Positions 7,512 to 16,688 are shown, counted from the stretch's first letter. The stretch: DNA of 64,000 nucleotides from RUG12461 sp045661345 (GCA_045661345.1 JAZRFM010000027.1:1-64000), one strand, 5' to 3'. Numbers and translations are program-made. Notes: generated by a model not told the origin, from the sequence alone.

Positions 7512-9427
7512 ATACGATTCATATGTTCGATATGTCCGCGTTTCATCTGGCTGCCATTGTCGTACTGATTTCCGCAATTTTATTCACGCTTTTGCAGAAG
7601 CATACGGATCGTCCGCAGAATAAGCTGTTTTTGTGTGCGGCACTCTCGCTCCTTCTGCAATGTCTGTTCGATATCGGCGTTATGCAGTCCTCCCTGCGGG
7701 TACATACCAGTGAAATAGCAAGGATCCTTCTGCAGATCTGTGATTTTTTCTATTTCCTCCTACATACGCTGCTGCCGGTTCTGCTTTTGCTCTATGCCCT
7801 GTTTGTCACCAGACGGTATTACCGGTACAACCGGATTCAGCGGGTGATCGGGCTGATACCCGCTGTGCTGGCGGAGTTCCTTGTATTATCGAATCCCTTC
7901 CTGCATCTGACATGGGGCTATAATGAACGCTTTCAATTCGAACGTCACGGGGGAGAATTAGTCTTATACCTGGTGAGTCTCATCTATTTTGTGTCGGCCA
8001 TGGCAATTCTTCTGTTCCGGTGGCATGCCCTGACAAAACGCCGGAAAATGATACTGTGGTTTGGGATCATCAGCATCCTGGCGGGAATCGTTGTACAGCT
8101 GCTGCTGCCGGGGGTGATGGTGGAGCTGTTTTCGGAGGCCATCGGCATCCTTTCCATCATGATTGCAGTGGAATATGATGACGATCTTCTGGATTCCTCC
8201 ACAAACGTCGGGAACCGGCATTCCCTTGTGCTGGATCTGCGGGTTCTCTTTGAAACGGAGACCCCCTTTTATGCGATTTCCATACAGTTCCGCAATCTGG
8301 AGCTTTTCCGGCGATTTTTGAATACCTCCGGTCAGGAACTGATCATTGACATCTCGGACAGTATCAAGGCGGTATGCCCGCGTTATCTGATCTATCGTTC
8401 CACACCTGCCTCGTTCCTGATTCTTTTGGAACGGATGGATCGTGCAGGAGCGCGTGCCATGGCGGATCGCGTCAGAAACCAGCTGCTTCTGGACTGGAGC
8501 GTTGATGAAAAGGGCATGGATCTGAAATTTCAGCTGACTCTTTCGGAAGCACCGAAGGAGCTGAAACGGCCGGAGGATGTCATCCTGATGAGTGAGAGTG
8601 TCCTGACGGAGAAGGAGGAATGCATCGTTCTGGAGGGACAGGATCTGAAGGGGATCTTTGAGCAGGCAAAGCTTTCGGAAATATTACGGCGCGGTATCGA
8701 AGATCACAACTTTAAAATGGTCTATCAGCTGATCTATTCCGCAGACCGTCACAAGGTGGAGGCGGCGGAAGCATTGCTGCGTCTGCATGACCCGGAGATC
8801 GGAGATGTCTACCCCAGCGTCTTTATCCCGGTGGCTGAGCGGATCGGTATCATCCGAAAGCTTGGCGAGTACGCCCTCAGGGAGGTGTGCGAGTTTTTGC
8901 AGACTGACCTGCCGGATCGGCTGGGAATCCGCTTTATGGGGGTGAATCTTTCCATTATTCAGTGTACCAATCCTGATTTTGTTTCGCATGCGGACGCTAT
9001 TCTGGAGGAATACGGCATAAACCCGGGACGGATCTGCTTTGAAATCTCGGAAACGGCGGCTGCTGTGGATTACAAGCTTCTGTCAGAGACGATCAGGGAC
9101 CTCAAAGACCGCGGATTCCGGTTTTCCATGGATGGGTACGGTGCCGGCTATGCCAATATGTATTCCACCTTCTCCATGGACTTCGATCTGATCAAGCTGG
9201 ACCGGAGCCTCCTTTATGCTGCACAGGACAGCGAAGAGGGCAGGGTGGTGCTGCAGAGCAGTGCGCAGATGATCCATGATCTGAAGCGTAAGGTGGTCGT
9301 GATCGGAATAGAAAATGAGAGACATCTGGCGGAGATTCAATCCCTTCCGGTGGACTATCTGCAGGGGAATTACTACTCCGCGGCGCAGACCAAAGAGGAA
9401 CTGGAAAGCATGGTTGTGCTGCCGTAG
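7508..9427 (+). CDS. Membrane protein with degenerate GGDEF and partly degenerate EAL domain
   Basis: The 639-residue protein has the same N-terminal seven-helix region as the preceding kinase. Matching blocks include AELFVLTNP versus AEFLVLSNP and VELVLEAIAFL versus VELFSEAIGIL, so the two are paralogues. A GGDEF-like region without GGDEF follows, then an EAL domain (about 395-635). The EAL motif is present (E421-A422-L423), as are GVNLS, FEISE, KLDRS and the QG near the C-terminus. The DDFG motif reads MDGYG (D542, G543), losing a metal-binding Asp, and EGVE reads IGIEN. Activity is therefore doubtful. It starts inside the stop region of the kinase gene, suggesting coupled expression. Confidence 0.85.
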   Translation: MNTIHMFDMSAFHLAAIVVLISAILFTLLQKHTDRPQNKLFLCAALSLLLQCLFDIGVMQSSLRVHTSEIARILLQICDFFYFLLHTLLPVLLLLYALFVTRRYYRYNRIQRVIGLIPAVLAEFLVLSNPFLHLTWGYNERFQFERHGGELVLYLVSLIYFVSAMAILLFRWHALTKRRKMILWFGIISILAGIVVQLLLPGVMVELFSEAIGILSIMIAVEYDDDLLDSSTNVGNRHSLVLDLRVLFETETPFYAISIQFRNLELFRRFLNTSGQELIIDISDSIKAVCPRYLIYRSTPASFLILLERMDRAGARAMADRVRNQLLLDWSVDEKGMDLKFQLTLSEAPKELKRPEDVILMSESVLTEKEECIVLEGQDLKGIFEQAKLSEILRRGIEDHNFKMVYQLIYSADRHKVEAAEALLRLHDPEIGDVYPSVFIPVAERIGIIRKLGEYALREVCEFLQTDLPDRLGIRFMGVNLSIIQCTNPDFVSHADAILEEYGINPGRICFEISETAAAVDYKLLSETIRDLKDRGFRFSMDGYGAGYANMYSTFSMDFDLIKLDRSLLYAAQDSEEGRVVLQSSAQMIHDLKRKVVVIGIENERHLAEIQSLPVDYLQGNYYSAAQTKEELESMVVLP

Positions 9428-9439
9428 AAGCGCACAAAC

Positions 9440-9468
9440 TTGCACAGCAGGTGACGTTTGATTATAAT
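9440..9468 (+). promoter_or_regulatory. Predicted sigma-A promoter for zapA
   Basis: TTGCAC (9440-9445), a 17-base spacer and a perfect TATAAT (9463-9468). The predicted start near 9475 lies downstream of an in-frame GTG at 9451, which argues against that GTG as the zapA start and for the ATG at 9502. Confidence 0.75.
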
Positions 9469-9501
9469 AAGGATAATTGGCGGGAGGAAGAGGAAAGAGT
9501 G

Positions 9502-9939
9502 ATGACACCGAAATCAGACGTACAGGTCATTATCGGAGGAAAGGTGCTGACCCTGTCCGGGTATGAAAGCCCCGAATACCTTCAGAAAGTGGCAGCCTAT
9601 ATCAATAACAAGATCCGGGAGCTGGATCACGTGGATGATTACCGGAAGTTCTCACAGGATATGCGTTCCACGCTTCTGGAGCTGAACATTGCGGACGACC
9701 TGTTCAAGGCCCGCAGCCAAAGTGAGAAGCTGGAAAAAGAGCTGGAGGAGCGGGATCGCCAGATCTATGACCTGAAGCATGATCTGATCAGCAGCCAGAT
9801 CAAGGCAGAATCCGACGAAAAGAAACGACGGGAACTCGAAAATGAAAACAAAGAGCTTCTTCTGAACAAGGCGAAGCTGGAGGCCACCCTGGAGGATGCC
9901 CTCCTCGGAAAAGTCACCAATAAAAAAGAACTGAAGTAA
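9502..9939 (+). CDS. zapA: Cell division protein ZapA
   Basis: ZapA binds FtsZ and promotes Z-ring bundling. The N-terminal globular domain is clear (VQVIIGGKVLTLSGYESPEYLQKVAAYIN, split here as VQVIIGGKVLTL and SPEYLQKVAAYIN). A long charged coiled coil runs from about residue 65 to the end. At 145 residues it is longer than the Bacillus protein, as in many clostridia. The GAGGAAGAGGAAAG tract just upstream gives a strong ribosome-binding site. It has its own promoter and a terminator 8 bases after its stop, so it can be transcribed alone. Confidence 0.92.
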   Translation: MTPKSDVQVIIGGKVLTLSGYESPEYLQKVAAYINNKIRELDHVDDYRKFSQDMRSTLLELNIADDLFKARSQSEKLEKELEERDRQIYDLKHDLISSQIKAESDEKKRRELENENKELLLNKAKLEATLEDALLGKVTNKKELK

Positions 9940-9946
9940 CCGGAAA

Positions 9947-9968
9947 GAGTGTCGCAAGACACTTTTTT
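9947..9968 (+). terminator. Rho-independent terminator after zapA
   Basis: AGTGTC (9948-9953), GCAA tetraloop, GACACT (9958-9963) and a T run ending at 9968. It lies between zapA and the U32-family gene. Confidence 0.85.
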
Positions 9969-9990
9969 CATATCATCGGGTATTTTTCAT

Positions 9991-12213
9991 ATGGACAATC
10001 ACAACGGGAAGACCATGGAGGTGCTGGCGCCGGCGGGATCGTTTGCGGCGTTTCAGGCTGCGGTAAATGCAGGCGCGGATGCTGTCTACTGCGGCGGAAT
10101 GCGGTTCGGAGCGCGTGCCTATGCGCACAACTTTACGGAGGAGGAGCTGCTCCGGGCGATAGACTATGCGCATTTGTCGGGCGTAAAGGTTTACCTCACC
10201 GTCAATACCTGTCTGAAAAACAAAGAGCTGGAGGAGGTTCCGGGATATCTTCTGCCGTTTTACAAGGCCGGTCTGGATGCCGTGCTGGTGCAGGACTTCG
10301 GGGTTCTGACGCTGATCAGGGAAACATTTCCGGATCTGCCGGTGCATGCGAGTACCCAGATGAACATTACAAGTGTACAGGGGGCACAATTTGTGCGCAG
10401 TCTCGGCCTGCAGCGGGTTGTCCTTGCAAGAGAGCTGTCCTGTGCGGAAATCCGTGCCATTCATGAGGGCTCTGATATTGAACTGGAATGCTTTGTGCAT
10501 GGCGCACTTTGCTATTCTTATTCGGGACAGTGTCTGATGAGCAGTCTCCTGGGAGGCAGAAGCGGGAACCGGGGGCGGTGTGCCGGACCCTGCAGGCTGC
10601 CTTATCAGCTGGAGCCGGAGGGAAAAGTCTGCTATCCCTTGAGCTTAAAGGATTTCTGCGCAGCATCCTGCCTCCCGGCCTTAAAGGAGGCTGGTGTACG
10701 GTCTCTGAAAATTGAAGGGCGCATGAAATCCCCCGGCTACACAGCCGGCGTCACCGCCATTTATCGGGAGCTGGTGGATCTCCTGGAAGAGAAGGGAACG
10801 GAGGCTTATACGGTTCCGCAGGAGAGCATGACACGTCTGCTATCTCTCGGAAACCGCAGCGGGTTTACGAAGGGCTTTCTGGAGGTGCATAACGATCCCG
10901 GGATGGTGACGATGGATTCTCCGAGTCATCGCAGGGGAAAAGAGGAATCGGAGCCGGAGGAGAACACGCTTCTGCAGACACAAAAAAAGCTTCCGGTGTG
11001 CGGAGAAGCAGGCTTTCGTGTCGGAGAGCCGATGAGTCTTACCGTAAAAGCCGCAGGGGTGAGTGTGACGGAGACCGGCTTTCTCTGCGAGAGGGCGGAC
11101 AATCGCGCGACAACAGAGAAAGAATTGCGGGAAAAGCTTTTGGCGACGGGAGATACGGTATTTACCTTTGACACATTATCCATTACGGCGGATCACGATG
11201 TATTTGTGCCGATGAAAGCGGTCAAGGAGCTCAGACGTAACGCCCTGCGGCAGCTTTCGGAGGAGATCCTTTGTTCTGCCCGCCGTACGGGGACCGGGGG
11301 ACAGACGCTTGCCGATGCGGCCGGGGGACAGGCACTTGCCGATGCGGCCGGGGGAAACAAACCCGCCCCCAGACCGGCGAATGGAAGAAGTAAGAACAAT
11401 TCCCGTGCCCCCGGCGTTGCAGTACTTGTCAGTACGCCGGATCAGCTGGAAGCAGTGCTGGAAGCGGACCGGGTTTCCACAGTCATTCTGGACAGCTTCC
11501 TGTATGAACGGAGTTCCTTTCTCACCAGACTTTCAGAGGATATTGGGGCGGTACACGAAGCAGGAAAGAAAGCGGTCTATGCCCTGCCGTATATCTGCCG
11601 GCTCGAAAACAGTACCTTCTATGAGCGTTGCCGTACCGGCCTTTTCGCAGCACGCCCGGATGGCTTTCTGGTGCGGGATTATGACGGACTAGCGCTGCTT
11701 CGGTCTTTTTCCTGCCCGGCGGATAAGATCCGGCTGGATGCCGGGCTCTATACCTATTCCGAAAAGGCTTCCGAAGCCTTTTCCTCCCTCGGGTATCTGC
11801 ATCAGACCCTGCCGGTGGAGCTGAATGAAAAGGAGCTTCTTCACCGGTCAGCGGCTTTTTCATCCTGGATCATTTACGGGAGACTGCCGCTGATGGTGAG
11901 TGCCAGCTGTGTTCGACAAACGGCATCGGGGTGTGACCGGAAAAAAGCGACTGCCATGCTGATTGACAGAAGGAAGAAAGTGTTTCCCGTACGATGTGAC
12001 TGCACGGACTGCACAAACCTGATTCTGAATGCGGATATTCTGGATCTGCGGGGGGAGAAGGAGCTGATGGAAAAGCTCTGCCCGGAAGAGATCCGCTTTC
12101 AGTTCACCACGGAAAGCAAAGAAGAGACGGCAAACCTCCTGCGGGAGGATGTTCTCTGGCAGGATCACAATCAGCAATACACCCGTGGACATTTGAAGCG
12201 GGGAGTGGAGTAA
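9991..12213 (+). CDS. U32 family protein with DUF3656 (RlhA-like RNA hydroxylation)
   Basis: The protein (740 residues from this start) begins with the U32 signature MEVLAPAG and GADAVYCGG. The cluster-binding region follows around residues 165-215, with CFVHGALC, SGQCLMSS and RGRCAGPC. A central DUF3656 region and a C-terminal extension with a CDCTDC motif come after. U32 members with this layout include E. coli RlhA, which hydroxylates 23S rRNA C2501 using prephenate, so an RNA hydroxylation role is more likely than proteolysis. The start is uncertain: ATG 9991 and ATG 10015 are both possible and neither has a strong ribosome-binding site. An open frame from GTG 9949 starts inside the zapA terminator and was discarded. 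Confidence 0.88.
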   Translation: MDNHNGKTMEVLAPAGSFAAFQAAVNAGADAVYCGGMRFGARAYAHNFTEEELLRAIDYAHLSGVKVYLTVNTCLKNKELEEVPGYLLPFYKAGLDAVLVQDFGVLTLIRETFPDLPVHASTQMNITSVQGAQFVRSLGLQRVVLARELSCAEIRAIHEGSDIELECFVHGALCYSYSGQCLMSSLLGGRSGNRGRCAGPCRLPYQLEPEGKVCYPLSLKDFCAASCLPALKEAGVRSLKIEGRMKSPGYTAGVTAIYRELVDLLEEKGTEAYTVPQESMTRLLSLGNRSGFTKGFLEVHNDPGMVTMDSPSHRRGKEESEPEENTLLQTQKKLPVCGEAGFRVGEPMSLTVKAAGVSVTETGFLCERADNRATTEKELREKLLATGDTVFTFDTLSITADHDVFVPMKAVKELRRNALRQLSEEILCSARRTGTGGQTLADAAGGQALADAAGGNKPAPRPANGRSKNNSRAPGVAVLVSTPDQLEAVLEADRVSTVILDSFLYERSSFLTRLSEDIGAVHEAGKKAVYALPYICRLENSTFYERCRTGLFAARPDGFLVRDYDGLALLRSFSCPADKIRLDAGLYTYSEKASEAFSSLGYLHQTLPVELNEKELLHRSAAFSSWIIYGRLPLMVSASCVRQTASGCDRKKATAMLIDRRKKVFPVRCDCTDCTNLILNADILDLRGEKELMEKLCPEEIRFQFTTESKEETANLLREDVLWQDHNQQYTRGHLKRGVE
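11308..11355 (+). repeat. 27-bp in-frame tandem repeat in the U32-family gene
   Basis: Two copies of a GC-rich 27-bp unit (starting at 11308 and 11335) encode LADAAGGQA and LADAAGGNK in a Gly/Ala-rich linker. A partial copy precedes them. The position suggests a flexible linker enlarged by slippage rather than a functional motif. Confidence 0.8.
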
Positions 12214-12215
12214 GG

Positions 12216-13532
12216 ATGACAAGTGTCTTTATCCAGACAGCAAAATATCTGATGATTGCCCTCATCGCGGTTTACACCCTGCAGGGCTTTCTGCTCTTTC
12301 TGCGGCATCACAGCCAGCAGGTGAAGCAGGTTCTGTTCAAAGAGCAGGTGGTACTCATCTATCTGTTTTTATCCCTTGGCTTTCTTTCCATGACGGCATA
12401 TGCCGGGGAAAAGCAGATTCTGATTCTGTTTGCCTTTACCCTTGCCGTGATCACGGCCATCCAGCTGGTGTACCGGTTGATCTATATCCATGGTTCCGTG
12501 TTGCTTTGCAACCACATGTGCCTGCTGTTTGGGACAGGCATGCTGGTATTGACACGCCTGAATCAGGGTCAGGCAGCCAGACAGCTTGTGATTGGCGCTG
12601 TGTCTCTGGTTTTGACAGGGTTTCTGCCGTTTCTGATGTCAAAAATCAAAGATGCCTTCCGGAGATGGAAATGGGTGTATCTTGCTGTTTCCCTGCTCCT
12701 CCTGTTGCTGGTGCTTTTTGCGGGACAGACCAGCTACGGGGCCAAAATCTCCGTGGCAATCGGCAGTGTCAGTGTGCAGCCGGTGGAGATCGTGAAGCTT
12801 TTGTATGTGTTTTTTCTGGCTGCTTTGTATTATGAAAAGCAGACCTGGCAGAGCGCTGTTTTTGCGGGAGGCTGTACGGCAGCCTTTTTGCTGATATTGG
12901 CGGCGTCCAGGGATCTCGGTGCCGCACTGATCTTTTTTGTGATCTATGTGGGGATGACCTATGCGGTCTTCCGGAAATGGGTGCTGCTCCCGGCGGCGGC
13001 GGGACTGGTGGTGGGCGCCATGTTCGCTGCCGGCAGGATGCTCGGTCACGTCAGCAACCGGATCATAGCATGGAAGAATCCCCTGAGTGCCATTGACGAC
13101 CAGGGGTATCAGATCAGCCAGTCCCTGTTTGGTATCGGAACCGGGAGCTGGATGGGATCCGGACTGTTTATGGGGAGACCGAAATCCATTCCCGTCGTGA
13201 CGAAGGATTTTATCTTTTCCGCCATTTCGGAAGAACTGGGCGCCATCGTCGCCATCGCCGTGATCCTGATTTCTTTTCTGGTAGTGCTTTTGTTCTTCAG
13301 GATGGCAATAGAGATGCAGGATCCTTTTTACCGGTGGGTATCTCTCGGAATGGGAATTTGCTACGGATTTCAGGTGTTTTTAACTATCGGCGGCTGCATC
13401 AAGCTGATTCCCTCCACCGGTGTGACCTTTCCGCTGGTCAGCTACGGAGGGAGCTCTCTCCTTGTCACGTTTACGATGTTTGCGCTGCTTCAAAGCCTTT
13501 ACATGACCACGAAAAAGAAGGACAGCAGATGA
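12216..13532 (+). CDS. SEDS family peptidoglycan glycosyltransferase (FtsW/RodA/SpoVE-like)
   Basis: The 438-residue polytopic protein has about ten membrane segments. SEDS landmarks are present: AIDDQGYQISQSLFGIGTG, the region around residue 320 (SAISEELGAIVA), and the C-terminal IPSTGVTFPLVSYGGSS. SEDS proteins polymerise lipid II glycan strands and pair with a class B penicillin-binding protein. The partner is encoded directly downstream with an ATGA overlap. The order zapA, U32, SEDS, PBP suggests a division role (FtsW), but RodA or SpoVE cannot be excluded. It starts three bases after the U32-family gene. Confidence 0.92.
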   Translation: MTSVFIQTAKYLMIALIAVYTLQGFLLFLRHHSQQVKQVLFKEQVVLIYLFLSLGFLSMTAYAGEKQILILFAFTLAVITAIQLVYRLIYIHGSVLLCNHMCLLFGTGMLVLTRLNQGQAARQLVIGAVSLVLTGFLPFLMSKIKDAFRRWKWVYLAVSLLLLLLVLFAGQTSYGAKISVAIGSVSVQPVEIVKLLYVFFLAALYYEKQTWQSAVFAGGCTAAFLLILAASRDLGAALIFFVIYVGMTYAVFRKWVLLPAAAGLVVGAMFAAGRMLGHVSNRIIAWKNPLSAIDDQGYQISQSLFGIGTGSWMGSGLFMGRPKSIPVVTKDFIFSAISEELGAIVAIAVILISFLVVLLFFRMAIEMQDPFYRWVSLGMGICYGFQVFLTIGGCIKLIPSTGVTFPLVSYGGSSLLVTFTMFALLQSLYMTTKKKDSR

Positions 13533-14971
13533 AAGCAAAAGAAGAGAAGAAAAAGCCGCACCGCTCAAGGGAACTGACGGTGCTGACCATATTGTTTGCG
13601 GCTGCGTTTCTGGCGCTGATCGTGTATCTTGTCTGTTTCCTGCTGTTTCAGAGCGAGAGCTTTATCAACAATCCTTACAACAAAAGGATTGACGCTCTTT
13701 CGGAAAAAACAGTACGGGGACCGATCTATGCCGGTGACGGTACCATACTTGCCTTATCGGACTATGATCAGGAGACCGGAGAGGAGCATCGCCGCTATCC
13801 CTTCCAAAACCTCTATGCCCATGTGGTCGGTTTCCCCGTAAACGGGAAGATGGGGGTGGAGGGAGCCGCGAATTTTGAACTGCTTCACAGCCATGCCAGG
13901 TTGACGGAACGCCTGAAGCACGCATTTACCGGTGAGAAGAATCAGGGAGACGGGATCGTCACAACATTACAGACCGCGCTGCAGGAGGCTTCCTACCGCT
14001 CCCTCGGCAGCTACCGCGGGGCAATCGTGGTCATGGAGGTTTCCACCGGAAAGATCCTCGCGATGGTGAGCAAACCGGATTTTGACCCGAATCGGATCGG
14101 GGAAACGTTTTCGACCCTTTCCCAGGACAATGAGGCGGCAACCCTTCTAAACCGTGCGACACAGGGACGGTATGCCCCGGGCTCCACCTTTAAGCTGCTG
14201 ACAACGCTGGAATATGTCCATGAAAATCCAAAGACCTACCCCGACTACACATACACCTGTAACGGTTCCTTCCTCTCAGACGGGAAAGAGATCCACTGCT
14301 ATCATCATACGGCTCACGGACAGGAGAATCTGACGGATTCCTTTGCCAATTCCTGTAATACCTCGTTTGCTTCCCTCGGCCTGACGCTGCAGGAAAAGGG
14401 ACTGACAGAGATCTGTAACAGGGCGCTGTTTAACCGCAAGGTGCCCTTTGACCTTCCGACGGAAAAAAGCTATTTTACGCTTACACCCGACGCATCGGAT
14501 GCGGAAGTGATGGAGACCGTGATCGGGCAGGGAAAAACGCTGGCAACACCGCTGCAGATGGCATTGATCGCCGCTGCGGTGGATAACGGCGGGAAGGTAC
14601 AACGCCCGTATGTAATGGATCGTGTTGTGAACGATGAGGGACGTTTTGTGAAGGATCTTTCCGCGGAAGGGACGATTTCCATCATGAGCGCTGAAGACGC
14701 GGATTTACTCAAATCGTATATGCGCACCGTCGTCACGGACGGTACGGGAAGAGCCCTGCAGACGGACGCCTATACGGCATACGGCAAGACCGGAACGGCA
14801 GAATATAACGCGTCCGGTGACAGTCATGCCTGGTTTATCGGATTTGCCCATCAGGAAGAAAAAGAAGATATTGCCATCGCCGTGATCATGGAGAGCGCGG
14901 GATCCGGCAGCAGCTTTGCCGCACCCGCCGCAAAACAGGTGCTCGACACCTATTACCATTCTCTGCCATAG
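13529..14971 (+). CDS. Class B penicillin-binding protein (transpeptidase)
   Basis: The 480-residue protein has one N-terminal membrane helix (about residues 18-41), a short pedestal region with VRGPIYAGDGTILA, and a transpeptidase domain. Active-site motifs are complete: S219-T-F-K222, S275-C-N277 and K420-T421-G422. It cross-links peptidoglycan made by the SEDS protein encoded just upstream. The ATG overlaps the SEDS stop codon (ATGA), which fixes the start. A frame open 195 bases earlier lies inside the SEDS gene and adds unrelated sequence. The compact N-terminal module resembles the PBP partners of SEDS enzymes in clostridia and actinobacteria (PbpA type). Confidence 0.93.
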   Translation: MKAKEEKKKPHRSRELTVLTILFAAAFLALIVYLVCFLLFQSESFINNPYNKRIDALSEKTVRGPIYAGDGTILALSDYDQETGEEHRRYPFQNLYAHVVGFPVNGKMGVEGAANFELLHSHARLTERLKHAFTGEKNQGDGIVTTLQTALQEASYRSLGSYRGAIVVMEVSTGKILAMVSKPDFDPNRIGETFSTLSQDNEAATLLNRATQGRYAPGSTFKLLTTLEYVHENPKTYPDYTYTCNGSFLSDGKEIHCYHHTAHGQENLTDSFANSCNTSFASLGLTLQEKGLTEICNRALFNRKVPFDLPTEKSYFTLTPDASDAEVMETVIGQGKTLATPLQMALIAAAVDNGGKVQRPYVMDRVVNDEGRFVKDLSAEGTISIMSAEDADLLKSYMRTVVTDGTGRALQTDAYTAYGKTGTAEYNASGDSHAWFIGFAHQEEKEDIAIAVIMESAGSGSSFAAPAAKQVLDTYYHSLP

Positions 14972-15008
14972 GAAGACAGGAAAACGGGATCTCCCTTCTT
15001 TCCCCGTC

Positions 15009-15037
15009 TTGCAACAACCCTGCTTTTGGGGTATACT
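15009..15037 (+). promoter_or_regulatory. Predicted sigma-A promoter for the Nudix operon
   Basis: TTGCAA (15009-15014), a 17-base spacer, then TATACT (15032-15037). The predicted start is near 15044, with a GAGGAGG ribosome-binding site at 15061-15067 before the ATG at 15075. Confidence 0.75.
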
Positions 15038-15074
15038 GAACACAAGTTTTGAACCATACCGAGGAGGTTGCAGG

Positions 15075-15524
15075 ATGATTGAAGCAACGAGTTGTGGCGG
15101 TGTGGTAATTTTTCGAGGAAAGATACTGGTACTGTACAAAAACTACCGGAACCGTTATGAGGGCTGGGTTTTGCCGAAGGGAACGGTGGAAGAGGGTGAA
15201 GAGCACACGGAGACGGCACTTCGCGAAGTGAAGGAAGAGACCGGCGTGTCCGCAACCATCATGAAATATGTCGGAAAAAGCCAGTATACTTTTCAGGTGC
15301 CGGAGGACGTCGTCGAGAAAGACGTGCATTGGTATCTGATGATGTCGGACAGTTATTACAGCAAACCGCAACGGGAAGAATACTTCGTGGATTCCGGATA
15401 CTATAAGTATCATGAAGCGTATCATTTATTGAAGTTTTCCAATGAAAAGCAGATTCTGGAAAAAGCTTACGGAGAGTACATTGAGATGAAACGCAACAAC
15501 CTTTGGGGCTTTCGCAGAAGATAA
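15075..15524 (+). CDS. Nudix hydrolase
   Basis: The 149-residue protein contains a complete Nudix box at about residues 39-61: G-x5-E-x7-REVKEETGV, in the context GTVEEGEEHTETALREV. The family hydrolyses nucleoside diphosphates linked to another moiety; the substrate cannot be read from sequence. The early VLYKNYRNRYEGWVLPKG resembles the MutT/Ap4A branch. A frame open from 14916 begins inside the penicillin-binding protein gene. The promoter and GAGGAGG just before 15075 decide the start. Confidence 0.92.
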   Translation: MIEATSCGGVVIFRGKILVLYKNYRNRYEGWVLPKGTVEEGEEHTETALREVKEETGVSATIMKYVGKSQYTFQVPEDVVEKDVHWYLMMSDSYYSKPQREEYFVDSGYYKYHEAYHLLKFSNEKQILEKAYGEYIEMKRNNLWGFRRR

Positions 15525-15527
15525 AGG

Positions 15528-15863
15528 ATGAAGCAAAAGGATGTATGGTGGCTGAGAGACCTCTATCTCGGGCCATCCGTGAAAGAAAAAGAAAAGCAGA
15601 TCAAAAAGCACCTTTTCCGTCGTGCCCTGCAGCCGGATCTGCAGGTACTGATGATCTCACAATCCCGACAGGAACAGATTGAAGTCCTGCCGGCAGTCCT
15701 GTTCCGGCAAAAGCATTTTCCACAGCTGCAATGGCATATTCTCGGACTTGCAGCCGGAAGGGAAGAGGCGTTTTCGCTGGTGCAAAGGATCGCGGAGGAG
15801 ACCTACCGCGAGACCGGAGGCTGCGATATGAAGACTTATCTGCTGCAGAAGGAGTATCAATAA
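15528..15863 (+). CDS. Small protein of unknown function
   Basis: The 111-residue protein is basic, Arg/Gln-rich and without a membrane segment or signal peptide. It carries an N-terminal MKQKDVWWLRDLYLGPS and a central LPAVLFRQKHFPQLQWHILG segment. I do not recognise a family. It follows the Nudix gene by three bases with an AAAGG ribosome-binding site and precedes the DUF2953 gene by 21 bases, so it is probably part of this operon. Confidence 0.7.
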   Translation: MKQKDVWWLRDLYLGPSVKEKEKQIKKHLFRRALQPDLQVLMISQSRQEQIEVLPAVLFRQKHFPQLQWHILGLAAGREEAFSLVQRIAEETYRETGGCDMKTYLLQKEYQ

Positions 15864-15884
15864 GAAGCAGAGGATCAAACGTCT

Positions 15885-16688
15885 ATGATAGTATTAAAAA
15901 TCCTTCTCATCATCCTGCTTGTGGTTGTGGGGCTCCTGCTGCTGATCCTGTTTTTCCCGCTTCATTATTCGATCCACGGAAAATCAAACGGGACATGGAA
16001 TTTCTATGTGGATGTGAACTGGCTTTTTTACTTCGCTTTTTTCAGAGTGCACGTCAACCTGGAGGACAAAGAGCCCAGAGCCGTATTGCGCATCCTGGGG
16101 ATTCCCATCACGCTGTATCCGCGGAAGGAAAAAAAGCAAAAACAAACCGGGAGACAGGAAACGGAAGAAGCGCAGCCGGCTTTGTCAGAACCGGACGGCG
16201 ATGGAGAACAATCCTCCGGGAATGATGAGACAGGAGAACCGGGATCCCATGACCACATGGCAGGATCCGGCAAAAAGAAACAGAACCTGATCGAAAAGAT
16301 CAAAAAGATACCGGCCCTGATCGGAAAAATCCGTACAGAGGTATTGGATCCTCATAATAAGGAAGCGATCAAACACCTACTGGCGGAGGCAAAAGGCATT
16401 TATTCCCATTGCAAGCCCCGCCGGATCCGGTTTCAATTGGTCTTTTCCACCGGAGACCCCGCGACCACAGGCAAGGTACTGGGAGGACTCTCACTGGTGC
16501 CATTGGTTTACCGGGACAAAAACCGCATCGTTCCGGACTTTGTATCGGACACAGCCTATGTAAAGGGACGGTTTCTGGTATCGGGACATATCATCTTGTT
16601 TTTCGTACTGACTGCGGCAGTGCGGCTGATGGCAGACCGCAATATCCGCAGACTGACCAAGCATGTGAAAACCCTCAGGGGATCATAG
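15885..16688 (+). CDS. DUF2953 domain protein (YtfI-like)
   Basis: The 267-residue protein has an N-terminal membrane segment (about residues 4-26) and the DUF2953 start FPLHYSIHGKSNG with VDVNWLFYFAFFRVHV. A variable Glu/Gln/Lys-rich middle (about residues 80-135) and a second hydrophobic segment near residues 230-245 follow. In Bacillus the homologue YtfI is encoded next to YtfJ/GerW, and the same pairing is seen here. A sporulation or spore-envelope role is inferred from that context. Confidence 0.85.
   Translation: MIVLKILLIILLVVVGLLLLILFFPLHYSIHGKSNGTWNFYVDVNWLFYFAFFRVHVNLEDKEPRAVLRILGIPITLYPRKEKKQKQTGRQETEEAQPALSEPDGDGEQSSGNDETGEPGSHDHMAGSGKKKQNLIEKIKKIPALIGKIRTEVLDPHNKEAIKHLLAEAKGIYSHCKPRRIRFQLVFSTGDPATTGKVLGGLSLVPLVYRDKNRIVPDFVSDTAYVKGRFLVSGHIILFFVLTAAVRLMADRNIRRLTKHVKTLRGS

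Noticed and set aside
9451..9501. GTG 9451 as zapA start
   Set aside because: It lies between the -35 and -10 of the predicted promoter, and the conserved ZapA sequence begins after ATG 9502.
9949..9990. GTG 9949 as U32-family start
   Set aside because: It falls inside the zapA terminator hairpin and the added residues are not conserved.
13334..13528. N-terminal extension of the penicillin-binding protein
   Set aside because: This stretch is the out-of-frame reading of the SEDS gene; the ATGA overlap at 13529 is the natural start.
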